Source: Anaerolineales bacterium
GTDB lineage: Bacteria; Chloroflexota; Anaerolineae; 4572-78; J111
DNA length: 64,000 nt
Direction: 5' to 3'
Assembly: GCA_020634935.1 (NCBI GenBank)
Contig: JACKAT010000020.1
Span: forward strand, 1 to 64,000
The notes beneath the pieces were generated by a model. It did no database searches, had not been told where the DNA came from, and saw nothing but the letters and a program-made list of their open reading frames with translations. Shown piece after piece: positions 7,981-15,541 of the stretch. A program made the position numbers and the translations under genes. Numbering within the stretch: the stretch's first letter is position 1; each line of letters opens with the position of its first letter.

Positions 7981-9759
7981 ATGAACAATAGACAAGATTG
8001 GGTCCCGCAGTGGGCCAAAACCGTGGTGTGGTATCAAATTTTTCCGGATCGCTTTCGCAATGGTGATCCGGCCGGCAATCCGACGCTGGCGGACATCGAG
8101 GGCGCGTGGCCGCACGATTTAGCCTCGCCCTGGCAGATTCACCCCTGGACATCGGATTGGTATGAATTACAGCCGTATGAGCAGGCCAATGGTCAGAATA
8201 TCGTGTTTAATCTGGTGCGACGGAGGTACGGCGGCGATTTGCAGGGCATTATTGATCAGTTGGATTACCTGCAAGACCTGGGCATTACAGCCCTCTATCT
8301 GAATCCGGTGTTTCAATCGCCGTCGCACCACAAATATGATGGCGTGGTCTATCATCATATTGATGGCACGCTGGGGCCTGACCCGGAAGGGGATAAAACT
8401 TTGATGGCCCAGGAAGACCCGGGCGATCCGGCAACCTGGGTGTGGACCGCCGCCGATAAGCTGGCGCTGCAACTCATTCAGGACGTCCACAGACGAGGCA
8501 TGCGGATTATTTTCGACGGGGTGTTTAACCATGTCAGCCTGCGCAATCCGATGTTTCAAGATGTGGTCAAAAATCAGCAGCAGTCGCGCTATAAAGAGTG
8601 GTTTTCCATCGATAGCTGGGATGATGCGGAGCAGGGAACGAAATTTTCGTATAGGGGCTGGTGGAATGTGGCCGAACTGCCGGAATGGCGTCAGGATGAG
8701 CATGGAACCGTGGCCGGGCCGAGACAGTATATTTTTGACTGCACCAGGCGGTGGATGTCGCCGCACGGCGAGCCCCAAGACGGGATTGACGGCTGGCGGC
8801 TGGATGTGGCCTATTGCGTTAAGCATCCTTTCTGGAAAGCGTGGCGTAAACACGTCAAATCCATCAATCCGGAAGCGTATCTAACGGCGGAAGTCATCGA
8901 TCCGATTGATGTGTTGCAACCTTACCTTGAAGGCGATGAATTTGACGCGGTTATGAATTATAATGTGGGTTTTGCCTGCGCCGATTATTTTATTAATGAA
9001 GAGAAGCGGATCACGACCTCCGAATTCGATATATTGCTGCGGGATTTACGCCAGGCCTTTGATGAAGGCGTATCTTACGTCCAGCAAAATCTAATGGACA
9101 GCCACGACGCCAACCGGCTGGCCTCGCATATTGTCAATCGCGATGGAGAGCGTTATCGTGATTGGCTGCACTATTTTCATACCTCGAAGGCGATTGACAA
9201 TCCCGATTATGAGGTGCGCAAGCCGACAGCGGCCGAGTATGCTGTTCAAAAGTTAATCGCGCTGTTTATGATGACCTACGTGGGCGCACCGATGATTTAC
9301 TACGGCGATGAGGTCGGGATGTGGGGCGCTAATGATCCGTGCTGCCGAAAACCGATGGTGTGGGCCGATCTGGATTATGAGCCGGAACGCTTTCTGCCGG
9401 ACGGAACCACCCGCGCCACGGCTGACCCGGTGGCGGTCAACCTTGACCTGTTGAATACCTACCAGCGTTTGATTGCCATTCGTCATCAATACCCCGCGTT
9501 GAGCCTCGGCGATTTTCAGACGCTCTTGACCGACGATCAACCGCAAATCTACGCCTACCGCCGGCGTTTCGGCGGGCAAACGGTGATTGTAGCCTTAAAC
9601 AACACCCGCCAAGCCCAAACCGTCGAGCTTGAGGCGCCCGCCGCCGGAACGGTAACGGATGTACTGAATGATCAGGCTCAATACCCGGTAGAGGGCGGAA
9701 AAATTCGCGTGTCGCTGCCGCCGCTGTGGGGAGCAATTCTTTTGAAGGATGAAGGATGA
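7981..9759 (+). CDS. Glycoside hydrolase family 13 (alpha-amylase / neopullulanase-like)
   Basis: Cytosolic alpha-glucan-active enzyme, 592 aa. The (beta/alpha)8 domain starts near residue 17 (WYQIFPDRFRNGDP). GH13 conserved regions: DGVFNHV (residues 179-185), GWRLDVA with nucleophile D275, TAEVID with acid/base E304, and MDSHDANR with transition-state stabiliser D376. A short C-terminal beta domain follows (IYAYRRRFGGQTVIVALNN). There is no signal peptide and no clear N-terminal CBM34-type domain, so a maltodextrin-degrading enzyme such as a neopullulanase or cyclomaltodextrinase is likely. It may trim or recycle the glucan made by the GlgM-GlgE pair at 14.3-17.5 kb (inference). Confidence 0.9.
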   Translation: MNNRQDWVPQWAKTVVWYQIFPDRFRNGDPAGNPTLADIEGAWPHDLASPWQIHPWTSDWYELQPYEQANGQNIVFNLVRRRYGGDLQGIIDQLDYLQDLGITALYLNPVFQSPSHHKYDGVVYHHIDGTLGPDPEGDKTLMAQEDPGDPATWVWTAADKLALQLIQDVHRRGMRIIFDGVFNHVSLRNPMFQDVVKNQQQSRYKEWFSIDSWDDAEQGTKFSYRGWWNVAELPEWRQDEHGTVAGPRQYIFDCTRRWMSPHGEPQDGIDGWRLDVAYCVKHPFWKAWRKHVKSINPEAYLTAEVIDPIDVLQPYLEGDEFDAVMNYNVGFACADYFINEEKRITTSEFDILLRDLRQAFDEGVSYVQQNLMDSHDANRLASHIVNRDGERYRDWLHYFHTSKAIDNPDYEVRKPTAAEYAVQKLIALFMMTYVGAPMIYYGDEVGMWGANDPCCRKPMVWADLDYEPERFLPDGTTRATADPVAVNLDLLNTYQRLIAIRHQYPALSLGDFQTLLTDDQPQIYAYRRRFGGQTVIVALNNTRQAQTVELEAPAAGTVTDVLNDQAQYPVEGGKIRVSLPPLWGAILLKDEG

Positions 9760-9866
9760 GGGATGAGGGATGAATGGTGTGGCGCGGTTGGAGGGAGATT
9801 AGAGATTAGGAGATTAGAGATTGGAGATTAGAGATTGGAGATTGGAGATTGGAGATTAGAGATTGG
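9747..9866. repeat. Short tandem heptamer repeats (GGATGAG and GGAGATT)
   Basis: A run of GGATGAG/GGATGAA heptamers overlaps the GH13 stop codon, and a run of GGAGATT/AGAGATT heptamers follows from about 9790 to 9866. The second type recurs on the opposite strand at 57490-57543. The 7-bp unit resembles the short tandemly repeated repetitive sequences described in some bacteria. The open frame that starts in this run (9835-10212) is not credible. Confidence 0.8.
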
Positions 9867-9870
9867 AGAA

Positions 9871-9907
9871 AGCTCTGCGGGTTGTTTGGCCCGTGGGGCT
9901 TTTTTTG
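9871..9907 (+). terminator. Intrinsic terminator after the GH13 gene
   Basis: An 11-bp stem, AGCTCTGCGGG with CCCGTGGGGCT (three G-U pairs), with an 8-nt loop, directly followed by TTTTTTTG. It lies about 110 bp after the GH13 stop, past the heptamer run. Confidence 0.75.
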
Positions 9908-9910
9908 TTG

Positions 9911-10237
9911 GGGCGGCGAAACTAACCTCAGTTGTTTGTCATTTTAAGGGTGTGCGGGTACAATTAAGCTATCGACCTCGATTTGATTGGTCCATTTCAC
10001 CCTTTCCTGATCGACTGAATCCTCCAAACCAACCATCTCTGTATCCAAACTTATTTCATCAAAATTTATGTGGCGGCATTCGCTGTGTTCGCTGGTTGGA
10101 GAACAAGCGGATGAAACAACGGCGCTTTCGCTGCCGGGATCTCAGTCTGTTCGCGCAAGGTTCGTCGCTTAGCGGTCGCGCCGTTAAGCGGAGTAGCAAG
10201 ACAACTTTGTAAAAAAGAAATTAAACAGGAGAAGACG
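9911..10237. other. Intergenic stretch without recognised content
   Basis: No gene, hairpin or repeat family was recognised between the terminator and the SnoaL-like gene, apart from the AACAGGAG ribosome-binding site at its end. The open frame crossing it starts in a heptamer repeat and has no coherent protein sequence. Confidence 0.5.
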
Positions 10238-10618
10238 ATGTCTGGTAATCACTCAGTCAGTGTTGAAACCTTGAAAGAATTTCTGGCGGCATTCAATCGG
10301 CACGATTTAGATGCGATCATGGCGTTCTTTGCCGATGACTGTAGTTTGTGTATGCCACGCGGCCCGGAGCCTTGGGGACAGCGTTTTATCGGTAAAGCTA
10401 ATGTACGCGAAGGATTGGCCAGCCGCTTTAGCGGCCTGCCCGATGTCCACTATGGGGACGACAGTCACTGGGTGTGCGATAATATGGGGGTGTCAAAATG
10501 GACGCTGACAGGAACGACTCCTGCGGGTGTTCGGGTGGAAGTGCAAGGCGTTGACCTGCTTGAATTTCGGGAGGGTAAAGTGGTCCACAAAGACTCTTAC
10601 TGGAAAATTGTCGATTAG
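10238..10618 (+). CDS. SnoaL-like / NTF2-fold protein
   Basis: A 126-aa protein with the cone-shaped alpha+beta (NTF2-like) fold signature: LKEFLAAFNRHDLDAIMAFFADDCSLCMP at the start, then a glycine-rich mid-section, and the last strands (VDLLEFREGKVVHKDSYWKI). SnoaL-like domains hold small hydrophobic ligands and can be cyclases, isomerases or stress-related binding proteins. No specific reaction can be assigned. The ATG follows AGGAGAAGACG, a good ribosome-binding site. Two other NTF2-fold genes occur at 17982 and 18509 with low similarity, so they are not recent duplicates. Confidence 0.85.
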   Translation: MSGNHSVSVETLKEFLAAFNRHDLDAIMAFFADDCSLCMPRGPEPWGQRFIGKANVREGLASRFSGLPDVHYGDDSHWVCDNMGVSKWTLTGTTPAGVRVEVQGVDLLEFREGKVVHKDSYWKIVD

Positions 10619-10726
10619 GTGAACCCTCTCAAGGAACCAGGCCGAATTATGGGTCTGTTGTCCGCCAAGCGGTAATAGATCAACGGCAAAGAACTGGCTG
10701 CCGGCTCGCAATGCCATCCCATAGAT

Positions 10727-10793
10727 TAGGACGCTGATTTTCGCCGATAAACGCTGATAAAAAATAATAAATCTGCGAAAATCTGCGTCCAAG
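10727..10793. repeat. GGACGC inverted repeat
   Basis: GGACGCTGATTTTCGC pairs with GCGAAAATCTGCGTCC across an A/T-rich centre, directly followed by the AAACCGTGG element. A distantly similar GGACGCAGAC pair is at 61796-61881. Confidence 0.65.
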
Positions 10794-10805
10794 CATTTTT
10801 GGTAG

Positions 10806-10940
10806 CTCTGCACTAAACCGTGGTAAAGAAAAATTAGACAGGATTTACAAGATTATCACGATTTTATTTGTCATAATTAAGGTAAATCTTGTTAATTCTG
10901 TCGATTATCAGCGCAATTTTATGTTTCCACGGTTTAATGT
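10806..10940. mobile_element. AAACCGTGG-ended inverted-repeat element, copy 2
   Basis: It starts at GCTCTGCACTAAACCGTGG and ends at TTTCCACGGTTTAATGTTG. The interior TAGACAGGATTTACAAG and GTTAATTCTGTCGATTA match copies 1 and 4. The AGCTCTGC flank seen here on the left is present (inverted) at the right end of copy 1, so it belongs to the element. Confidence 0.8.
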
Positions 10941-11079
10941 TGCGCTACCGCATTTTTGCGGACAACGCAAATTTGCGGCTGTAACAGCATAATGAAGAAG
11001 ATGATGACGAGCCTGGCAAAAACAACTCGTTATCGAATCGAAAAAATTAAAACCAAACAACTCACTGAAAGGATCTCTT

Positions 11080-11589
11080 ATGGAAACGATTCTCACCTGG
11101 TCATACGCAGTTTTGGAAATCACGCCGGCCCGGTGGCAGCTGATGGCGAAGCTGCCCCCGGAATTATTGACCCGACCATCGGCGGCCGGGGAATGGTCGG
11201 CGCTGGATTGCTTGCAGCATCTGGTTGATACGGAACGGTGGGTTTTTCCCCAGCGAGTGGACGCGATTTTGGCCGGACAGGATTTCCCGGCATTTGATCC
11301 GGACAGCCAGGGCCAAAAGCCGGATATCGGCCCATCACCGGCGGCTCTGGTCGAAGAATTTAGCCGCTTGCGGGCGATCAGTCTAACCGCGTTTCAAAAG
11401 ATCACTGCCGCCGATTTAGATCGACAGGCGCGGCATCAGGAATTGGGGCTGGTGACGATGAGTGAACTGCTGCACCACTGGGCCGGCCACGATCTGATGC
11501 ACACCGTTCAGGCCGAGCAGGCGTTGATGCAGCCTTTCATTCAGGGCTGCGGTCCCTGGCAGAACTCCTATCGCGATCATATTAAGTGA
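11080..11589 (+). CDS. DinB family protein
   Basis: A 169-aa four-helix-bundle protein of the DinB_2 superfamily. It shows GEWSALDCLQHLVDTERWVF (first conserved His), LVTMSELLHHWAGHDLMHTVQ (the second helix, with the His-x3-His pair), and the family length. DinB-like proteins bind a divalent metal with three His residues. Characterised relatives are thiol-dependent transferases such as bacillithiol or mycothiol S-transferases, and most are unassigned. The ATG follows GAAAGGATCTCTT. It stands alone between repeat elements. A broken paralogue is at 5863-6104. Confidence 0.87.
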   Translation: METILTWSYAVLEITPARWQLMAKLPPELLTRPSAAGEWSALDCLQHLVDTERWVFPQRVDAILAGQDFPAFDPDSQGQKPDIGPSPAALVEEFSRLRAISLTAFQKITAADLDRQARHQELGLVTMSELLHHWAGHDLMHTVQAEQALMQPFIQGCGPWQNSYRDHIK

Positions 11590-11621
11590 TTTTCATAACT
11601 AACTTATGAGTTTGACATCAG

Positions 11622-11702
11622 GATGAATAGACAGGATTGACCGGATTTTCAGGATAAAATAAGTGAAAATCATATTAATCCTGCCGAAGGTTCTGTCTAA
11701 AA
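11622..11702. repeat. ACAGGATT-type inverted repeat
   Basis: GACAGGATTGACCGGATTTTCAGG on the left and ATTAATCCTGCCGAAGG then TCTGTCTAAAAC on the right form an imperfect dyad. It resembles the centre of the AAACCGTGG elements, but the outer ends are absent, so it is either a truncated copy or a related family. Confidence 0.55.
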
Positions 11703-11752
11703 CAACGTAACAACTTAGAGTTGAAAACTACTTAAATAGCCGGAGGTGACAA

Positions 11753-12499
11753 TTGGATCCAATTTATGACGATATTGGTATTAACTATTCGGTAACACGT
11801 TGTACCGATCCCAAAATAGCGCAGCAGCTCTATGCTGAACTCCAAGGCGCAACCCGGATCGTCAATATCGGGGCCGGGACCGGATCATATGAACCTGAGA
11901 ACATCGATTTAGTGGCGGTGGAGCCATCATCGAAAATGATTGCGCAAAGGACAATGGGTTCTCATCCCGTAGAGCAGGCTTTTGCTGAAAAGCTCCCCTT
12001 TGACAACCGCAGCTTTTCGCACGCGATGACCGTGCTGTCGATGCATCATTGGGAAAATCGACCGCTGGCGTTCAGTGAGATCAATCGGGTTGCCACCGAA
12101 AAGTTTGTGACGATTACTTGGGATCCTCATTCCGAACCGTTTTGGCTGACCAGGGATTACTTTCCGGAGATCCATGAAATGGATAGGCAGATTTTTCCTG
12201 ACCTGGACGAGTTAAATGAATATTTTGATGAGGTTACAATGAGACCCTTACCGATACCGAGCGATTGCCAAGACGGTTTTTTCGCGGCGTTTTGGAAAAG
12301 ACCGGCAGCTTATCTTAGTCATCAGGTGCGACAATCGATGTCGCCTTTTGCCAAAATAAAAGACCTATCGGCGGGTTTACAAAAGTTGGAAGACGATCTG
12401 GCTAGCGGAGTATGGGCCAAAAATAATCACGCCATCTTAGATTTATCATCCTTAGATGTTGGTTATAGACTAATCTCGGCCAAGGTCAGAAATGGCTGA
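11753..12499 (+). CDS. SAM-dependent methyltransferase (class I)
   Basis: A 248-aa protein with Rossmann-fold methyltransferase motifs: motif I VNIGAGTGSYEP near residue 38, the acidic end of strand 2 (LVAVEPSSKMIAQR), and motif IV region AEKLPFDNRSFSHAMTVLSM followed by HHW, characteristic of the Methyltransf_11 group. The C-terminal half (HEMDRQIFPDLDELNEYF) is an alpha/beta cap that may bind the substrate. The start is TTG, chosen because GGAGGTGA ends 2-4 bases upstream and the conserved N-terminus begins there. The methyl acceptor is unknown. There are no operon partners. Confidence 0.87.
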   Translation: MDPIYDDIGINYSVTRCTDPKIAQQLYAELQGATRIVNIGAGTGSYEPENIDLVAVEPSSKMIAQRTMGSHPVEQAFAEKLPFDNRSFSHAMTVLSMHHWENRPLAFSEINRVATEKFVTITWDPHSEPFWLTRDYFPEIHEMDRQIFPDLDELNEYFDEVTMRPLPIPSDCQDGFFAAFWKRPAAYLSHQVRQSMSPFAKIKDLSAGLQKLEDDLASGVWAKNNHAILDLSSLDVGYRLISAKVRNG

Positions 12500-12540
12500 T
12501 AACCTCATCAGAACGAGCATCAAAGCAAGCCATATTGTAA

Positions 12541-12613
12541 AGAGAGTACGACAGAACCTACGGTACAGCAATGACGATGAAAATTCTGTAGGACAAACTT
12601 AAGTTTGTCCTAC
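12541..12613. repeat. GTAGGACAAACTT palindrome element, copy 1
   Basis: It ends in a perfect 26-bp palindrome (12588-12613, arms GTAGGACAAACTT) preceded by AGAGAGTACGACAGAACCT and ATGACGATGAAAATTC. Almost the same 70 bp is present in the opposite orientation at 35085-35156. It sits upstream of the OsmC gene, whose ATG is at 12641, and a longer open frame reading through the palindrome is unlikely. Confidence 0.85.
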
Positions 12614-12640
12614 AAATCTTATTTTCAGAGGAGGCATAGT

Positions 12641-13141
12641 ATGAATGCTGAAGAACTGCGGTCACTCCAACAACCGCTTAAAGCGCGTTATAAAGAACAA
12701 CCGCAAGCGGCCTTGATTACCCTTAAAGCTCAGGGCCGTCTTGGCGAAAATGTCACTTGCAAAGTGGACACCGGTAAGGCTCTAGTAGAAGCAGGCTTAC
12801 ACCCGGCCACAGGGGGCGATGGCATCAGTGCTTGCTCGGGGGATATGCTCCTGGAAGCTTTGGTAGCTTGTGCCGGTGTAACTTTATGTGCCGTGGCCAC
12901 CGCTATTGGGGTTGAGATACGCAGTGGCATTATCAAAGCCGAAGGAGATTTAGATTTTCGGGGAACGCTCGGGGTGTCGAAAGAGGCCCCGGTTGGCTTC
13001 AAGAAAATACAGCTTCAATTTGATTTGGATACCGATGCTGATGAGGAGCAGCTGGCCACGTTAATTCGACTGACTGAACGCTATTGTGTGGTTTATCAAA
13101 CCCTGCGCCAACCCGCCCAGATGGCTGTCTCGTATAAATGA
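12641..13141 (+). CDS. OsmC family peroxiredoxin-like protein
   Basis: A 166-aa OsmC/Ohr-superfamily protein that probably reduces organic or inorganic hydroperoxides. Both catalytic cysteines are present: C77 in LVACAGVTL and C149 in LTERYCVVYQTL. The N-terminal extension of about 30 residues is typical of the OsmC-like (YhfA-type) branch. The start at 12641 follows GAGGAGGCATAGT; a frame opening 36 bp upstream lies in a palindromic repeat and is rejected. A HAD hydrolase gene follows after 28 bp, probably as an operon. A second OsmC-like gene, also next to a HAD gene, is at 30401-30799. Confidence 0.9.
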   Translation: MNAEELRSLQQPLKARYKEQPQAALITLKAQGRLGENVTCKVDTGKALVEAGLHPATGGDGISACSGDMLLEALVACAGVTLCAVATAIGVEIRSGIIKAEGDLDFRGTLGVSKEAPVGFKKIQLQFDLDTDADEEQLATLIRLTERYCVVYQTLRQPAQMAVSYK

Positions 13142-13169
13142 ACGTAAGCCAAAAATACATTAGATCATT

Positions 13170-13916
13170 ATGCCGAACTCCAAAGTGGTGGTATTTGATG
13201 TTTACAAGACGTTACTGGCCATCGAATCAGATGAGAACAGCCTGAGAACCTATAAGTTTCTTTCAACTTGGTTAGCCTACAAGGGTTTGGTAATTAAGCC
13301 GAAGGATTTACGAAAGTTATATAAAAATATAACCAAGCAGGCCGTTCTGGCTAATACCGAATTGTACCCTGATATTGATATTAAGACGGTATTCAAACGG
13401 ATACTATTATCTTTAGTTCAAACAGATGAAAACGGCAACTTGGAGAACGATGCGGTCGAGATGGGACTGTTGTTTCGGATTCTGACCACAAAATCACTGA
13501 CGATTTATCCCGAAACCGTACCCATATTGGAGACGCTTCATAGGAACAACGTCCGTTTGGCCGTATTGTCGAATACCCAAAGGTTGTTTACAGTACCTGA
13601 GTTTAAACGGTTTGGCATTGAGCCATATTTTGACGATATGATCTTTTCGTCGGATGTCGGCGCATGTAAGCCGGCGGCTAAGATATTCGAAACGTTGTTG
13701 AGACGTATGAAAATTCATCCGCAAGAGGCCATATTTGTCGGTGACAATCTATTTGATGACATTTTTGGGGCGCAAAGCGTCGGGATGAAAACTGTGTGGT
13801 TAAACCGGCCGGAAGCGAGGGCTTTTCCCGGTGGATTAGAAAAACCGATCCCTGACCAACAGATTCAAGACATCTCCTGTGAGAGTCTCATTGAGGCGAT
13901 TTTTTCTTTAATTTGA
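13170..13916 (+). CDS. HAD superfamily hydrolase
   Basis: A 248-aa HAD-fold hydrolase. Motif I is VVVFDVYKTL (nucleophile D10), motif II LSNTQ, motif III KPAAKIFE and motif IV FVGDNLFDDIFGA. The residue two positions after the nucleophile is Tyr, not Asp, as in haloacid-dehalogenase-type and some phosphatase branches, so a phosphatase activity is possible but not certain. A helical cap of about 100 residues lies between motifs I and II. It follows the OsmC gene by 28 bp. There is no strong ribosome-binding site before the ATG, which suggests translation depends on the upstream gene (inference). Confidence 0.87.
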   Translation: MPNSKVVVFDVYKTLLAIESDENSLRTYKFLSTWLAYKGLVIKPKDLRKLYKNITKQAVLANTELYPDIDIKTVFKRILLSLVQTDENGNLENDAVEMGLLFRILTTKSLTIYPETVPILETLHRNNVRLAVLSNTQRLFTVPEFKRFGIEPYFDDMIFSSDVGACKPAAKIFETLLRRMKIHPQEAIFVGDNLFDDIFGAQSVGMKTVWLNRPEARAFPGGLEKPIPDQQIQDISCESLIEAIFSLI

Positions 13917-13930
13917 CGCTTCGGTCAAAC

Positions 13931-14156
13931 CAGGTGACAATCACTTAGAGACTGTTTTAAAGGCGTTCTGGGGTCCACAGATGGACACAGATTATCACTG
14001 ATATTATCAAAATTTGGATAAAAATCTGTGACTATCTGTGGTTATCTGTGGACAAATCTGTAAACGTTCACTTTTAAAATAACTTCTTAGACGGGATAAA
14101 TCGACTTACTGAGGCTAAACGGATGGTTATTTTCGGCAAAAAGTGACGGTCGCCTT
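13931..14156. mobile_element. 84-bp GGTGAC-ended element, copy 3, interrupted by a 139-bp insertion
   Basis: The left end CAGGTGACAATCACTTA is separated from the interior GATAAATCGACTTA and right end AAAAAGTGACGGTCGCCTT by a second element (13948-14086). The total length is 226 bp. Removing 139 bp of insert plus a 3-bp duplication leaves exactly 84 bp, the length of copies 1 and 2. Confidence 0.85.
13948..14086. mobile_element. 139-bp GAGACTGTTTTAAA-ended element, copy 1 (nested)
   Basis: The left end is GAGACTGTTTTAAAGGCG and the right end CACTTTTAAAATAACTTC. It is flanked on both sides by CTTA, one base of which could belong to the element, so the target duplication is TTA or CTTA. The interior has an imperfect dyad of CCACAGAT/ATCTGTGG words. 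Copy 2 at 20966-21104 has the same length and ends. The TTA-type duplication and the end sequence recall IS5-group transposons (inference), which may have moved it in trans. Confidence 0.85.
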
Positions 14157-14212
14157 TTGAACCGGGCCGCGCCTAAAGTTATTGGGGTGGATTGGACATA
14201 ACCATCGATTTT

Positions 14213-14241
14213 TTGCGTCTACTTGTACATTATGGTACAAT
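14213..14241 (+). promoter_or_regulatory. Promoter of the glgM-glgE operon
   Basis: TTGCGT, a 17-bp spacer and TACAAT, with a TG one base before the -10 (extended -10). Transcription would start near 14248, about 50 bp before the glgM start codon. Confidence 0.7.
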
Positions 14242-14297
14242 CGACCTGCCTCGGCGTACCACCTTTGTAGCTTCCACTTTAAAATCGGAGAACCCCT

Positions 14298-15503
14298 ATG
14301 AAAGCTCTATTTTTAACTAATGAGTATCCTCCAAATATTTATGGAGGCGCTGGGATCCACGTTGAATATCTAACCAAAGAGTTGGCCGCCCTGATGGATG
14401 TTGAAGTGCGCTGTTTTGGCGACCAAAATATCCCCGCCGGCAATCCGCAGGTGAAGGGGTATACGGCCGACCGAGCTATGTTTATGGCGACCGACTCAAA
14501 GCTCAAATCGCCGCTATCAGCGCTGAACCAGAGCATCGCCTTTAACGCCACGCCGACCGATGCTCAGTTGGTTCACTGCCACACCTGGTACACCCATTTT
14601 GGGGGCATTTTGGCCAAACTCGGTTATGGTATTCCGCTGGTCATCACCACCCACTCGCTTGAACCGCTGCGACCCTGGAAGCGGGAGCAAATTGGGCTGG
14701 GCTATAATATTTCATCCTGGGTAGAAAAAACCGCTATGGAAATGGCTGATGCCCTCATCGCTGTGTCCGAGGGAATGAAGGAAGATATCCTGCGGTTGTT
14801 TGATGTGGACGAAGAGAAAGTCAAGGTCATTTACAACGGCATCGACGTGGATGAATTTAGGCCCGTGCCTGGTCAAGCCGCGCTGGCTAAATACGGCATC
14901 AACCCGGAACTGCCTTACGCCCTCTTCTTTGGCCGCGTTACGCGCCAAAAAGGGATTATTCATCTGGTCAACGCCATTAAATACCTGGATGAGAGCATCC
15001 AGGTGGTGCTGTGCGCCGGTATGCCCGATACCAAAGAGATTGGGCAAGAGATGGAAGAAAAAGTCCAAGCCATCAAGGCCACGCGGGCTAATGTGATATG
15101 GATTAATGAGTGGGTCGGTCTTGAACCCAAAATCGAACTTTACTCTCATGCGGCGGTTTTCTGCTGCCCCTCTATTTACGAGCCGTTTGGTATCATCAAT
15201 TTGGAGGCTATGGCGTGCGGCACGCCGGTGGTGGGCAGCGCCGTAGGCGGTATCAAAGAAATTATTAAACACGGTGAAACCGGCTTCCTGGTTGAGCTTG
15301 AACAGCAGCAGGAAAGCCCCTTTGAAGCCGTTGACCCCGAGCAATTTGCCCGAGACCTGGCCGACGGGATCAATAAAATCGTCCTTAACCCGTCGCTGCG
15401 CGAGTCGATGAGCCAGGCCAGCCGCAAGCGCACCGTAGATGTATTTAGTTGGAAATCGATTGCCAAAGAAACCCTGGCTTTGTACGAAAGTCTGGTTAAA
15501 TAA
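14298..15503 (+). CDS. glgM: GlgM-type ADP-glucose glycosyltransferase (maltose-1-phosphate / glycogen synthase)
   Basis: A GT4-family (GT-B fold) glycosyltransferase of 401 aa, close to the actinobacterial-type glycogen synthase. It has the N-terminal donor/acceptor motif NEYPPNIYGGAGIHVEYL, a FGRVTRQKGI segment at the start of the second domain, and the C-terminal CPSIYEPFGIINLEAMACGTPVVG (E-x7-E type motif). In the GlgE pathway this family makes maltose-1-phosphate from ADP-glucose and glucose-1-phosphate. The glgE gene 38 bp downstream makes that role likely here, though ADP-glucose-dependent glucan elongation is the alternative. The ATG follows ATCGGAGAACCCCT. It is cytosolic. Confidence 0.88.
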   Translation: MKALFLTNEYPPNIYGGAGIHVEYLTKELAALMDVEVRCFGDQNIPAGNPQVKGYTADRAMFMATDSKLKSPLSALNQSIAFNATPTDAQLVHCHTWYTHFGGILAKLGYGIPLVITTHSLEPLRPWKREQIGLGYNISSWVEKTAMEMADALIAVSEGMKEDILRLFDVDEEKVKVIYNGIDVDEFRPVPGQAALAKYGINPELPYALFFGRVTRQKGIIHLVNAIKYLDESIQVVLCAGMPDTKEIGQEMEEKVQAIKATRANVIWINEWVGLEPKIELYSHAAVFCCPSIYEPFGIINLEAMACGTPVVGSAVGGIKEIIKHGETGFLVELEQQQESPFEAVDPEQFARDLADGINKIVLNPSLRESMSQASRKRTVDVFSWKSIAKETLALYESLVK

Positions 15504-15541
15504 TTAGAACCAAATTCCTGCCCTATTGATGGAGAGTTAAA

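Noticed and set aside
9835..10212. 125-codon open frame
   Set aside because: It begins in the GGAGATT heptamer run, reads through an intrinsic terminator and has no recognisable sequence.
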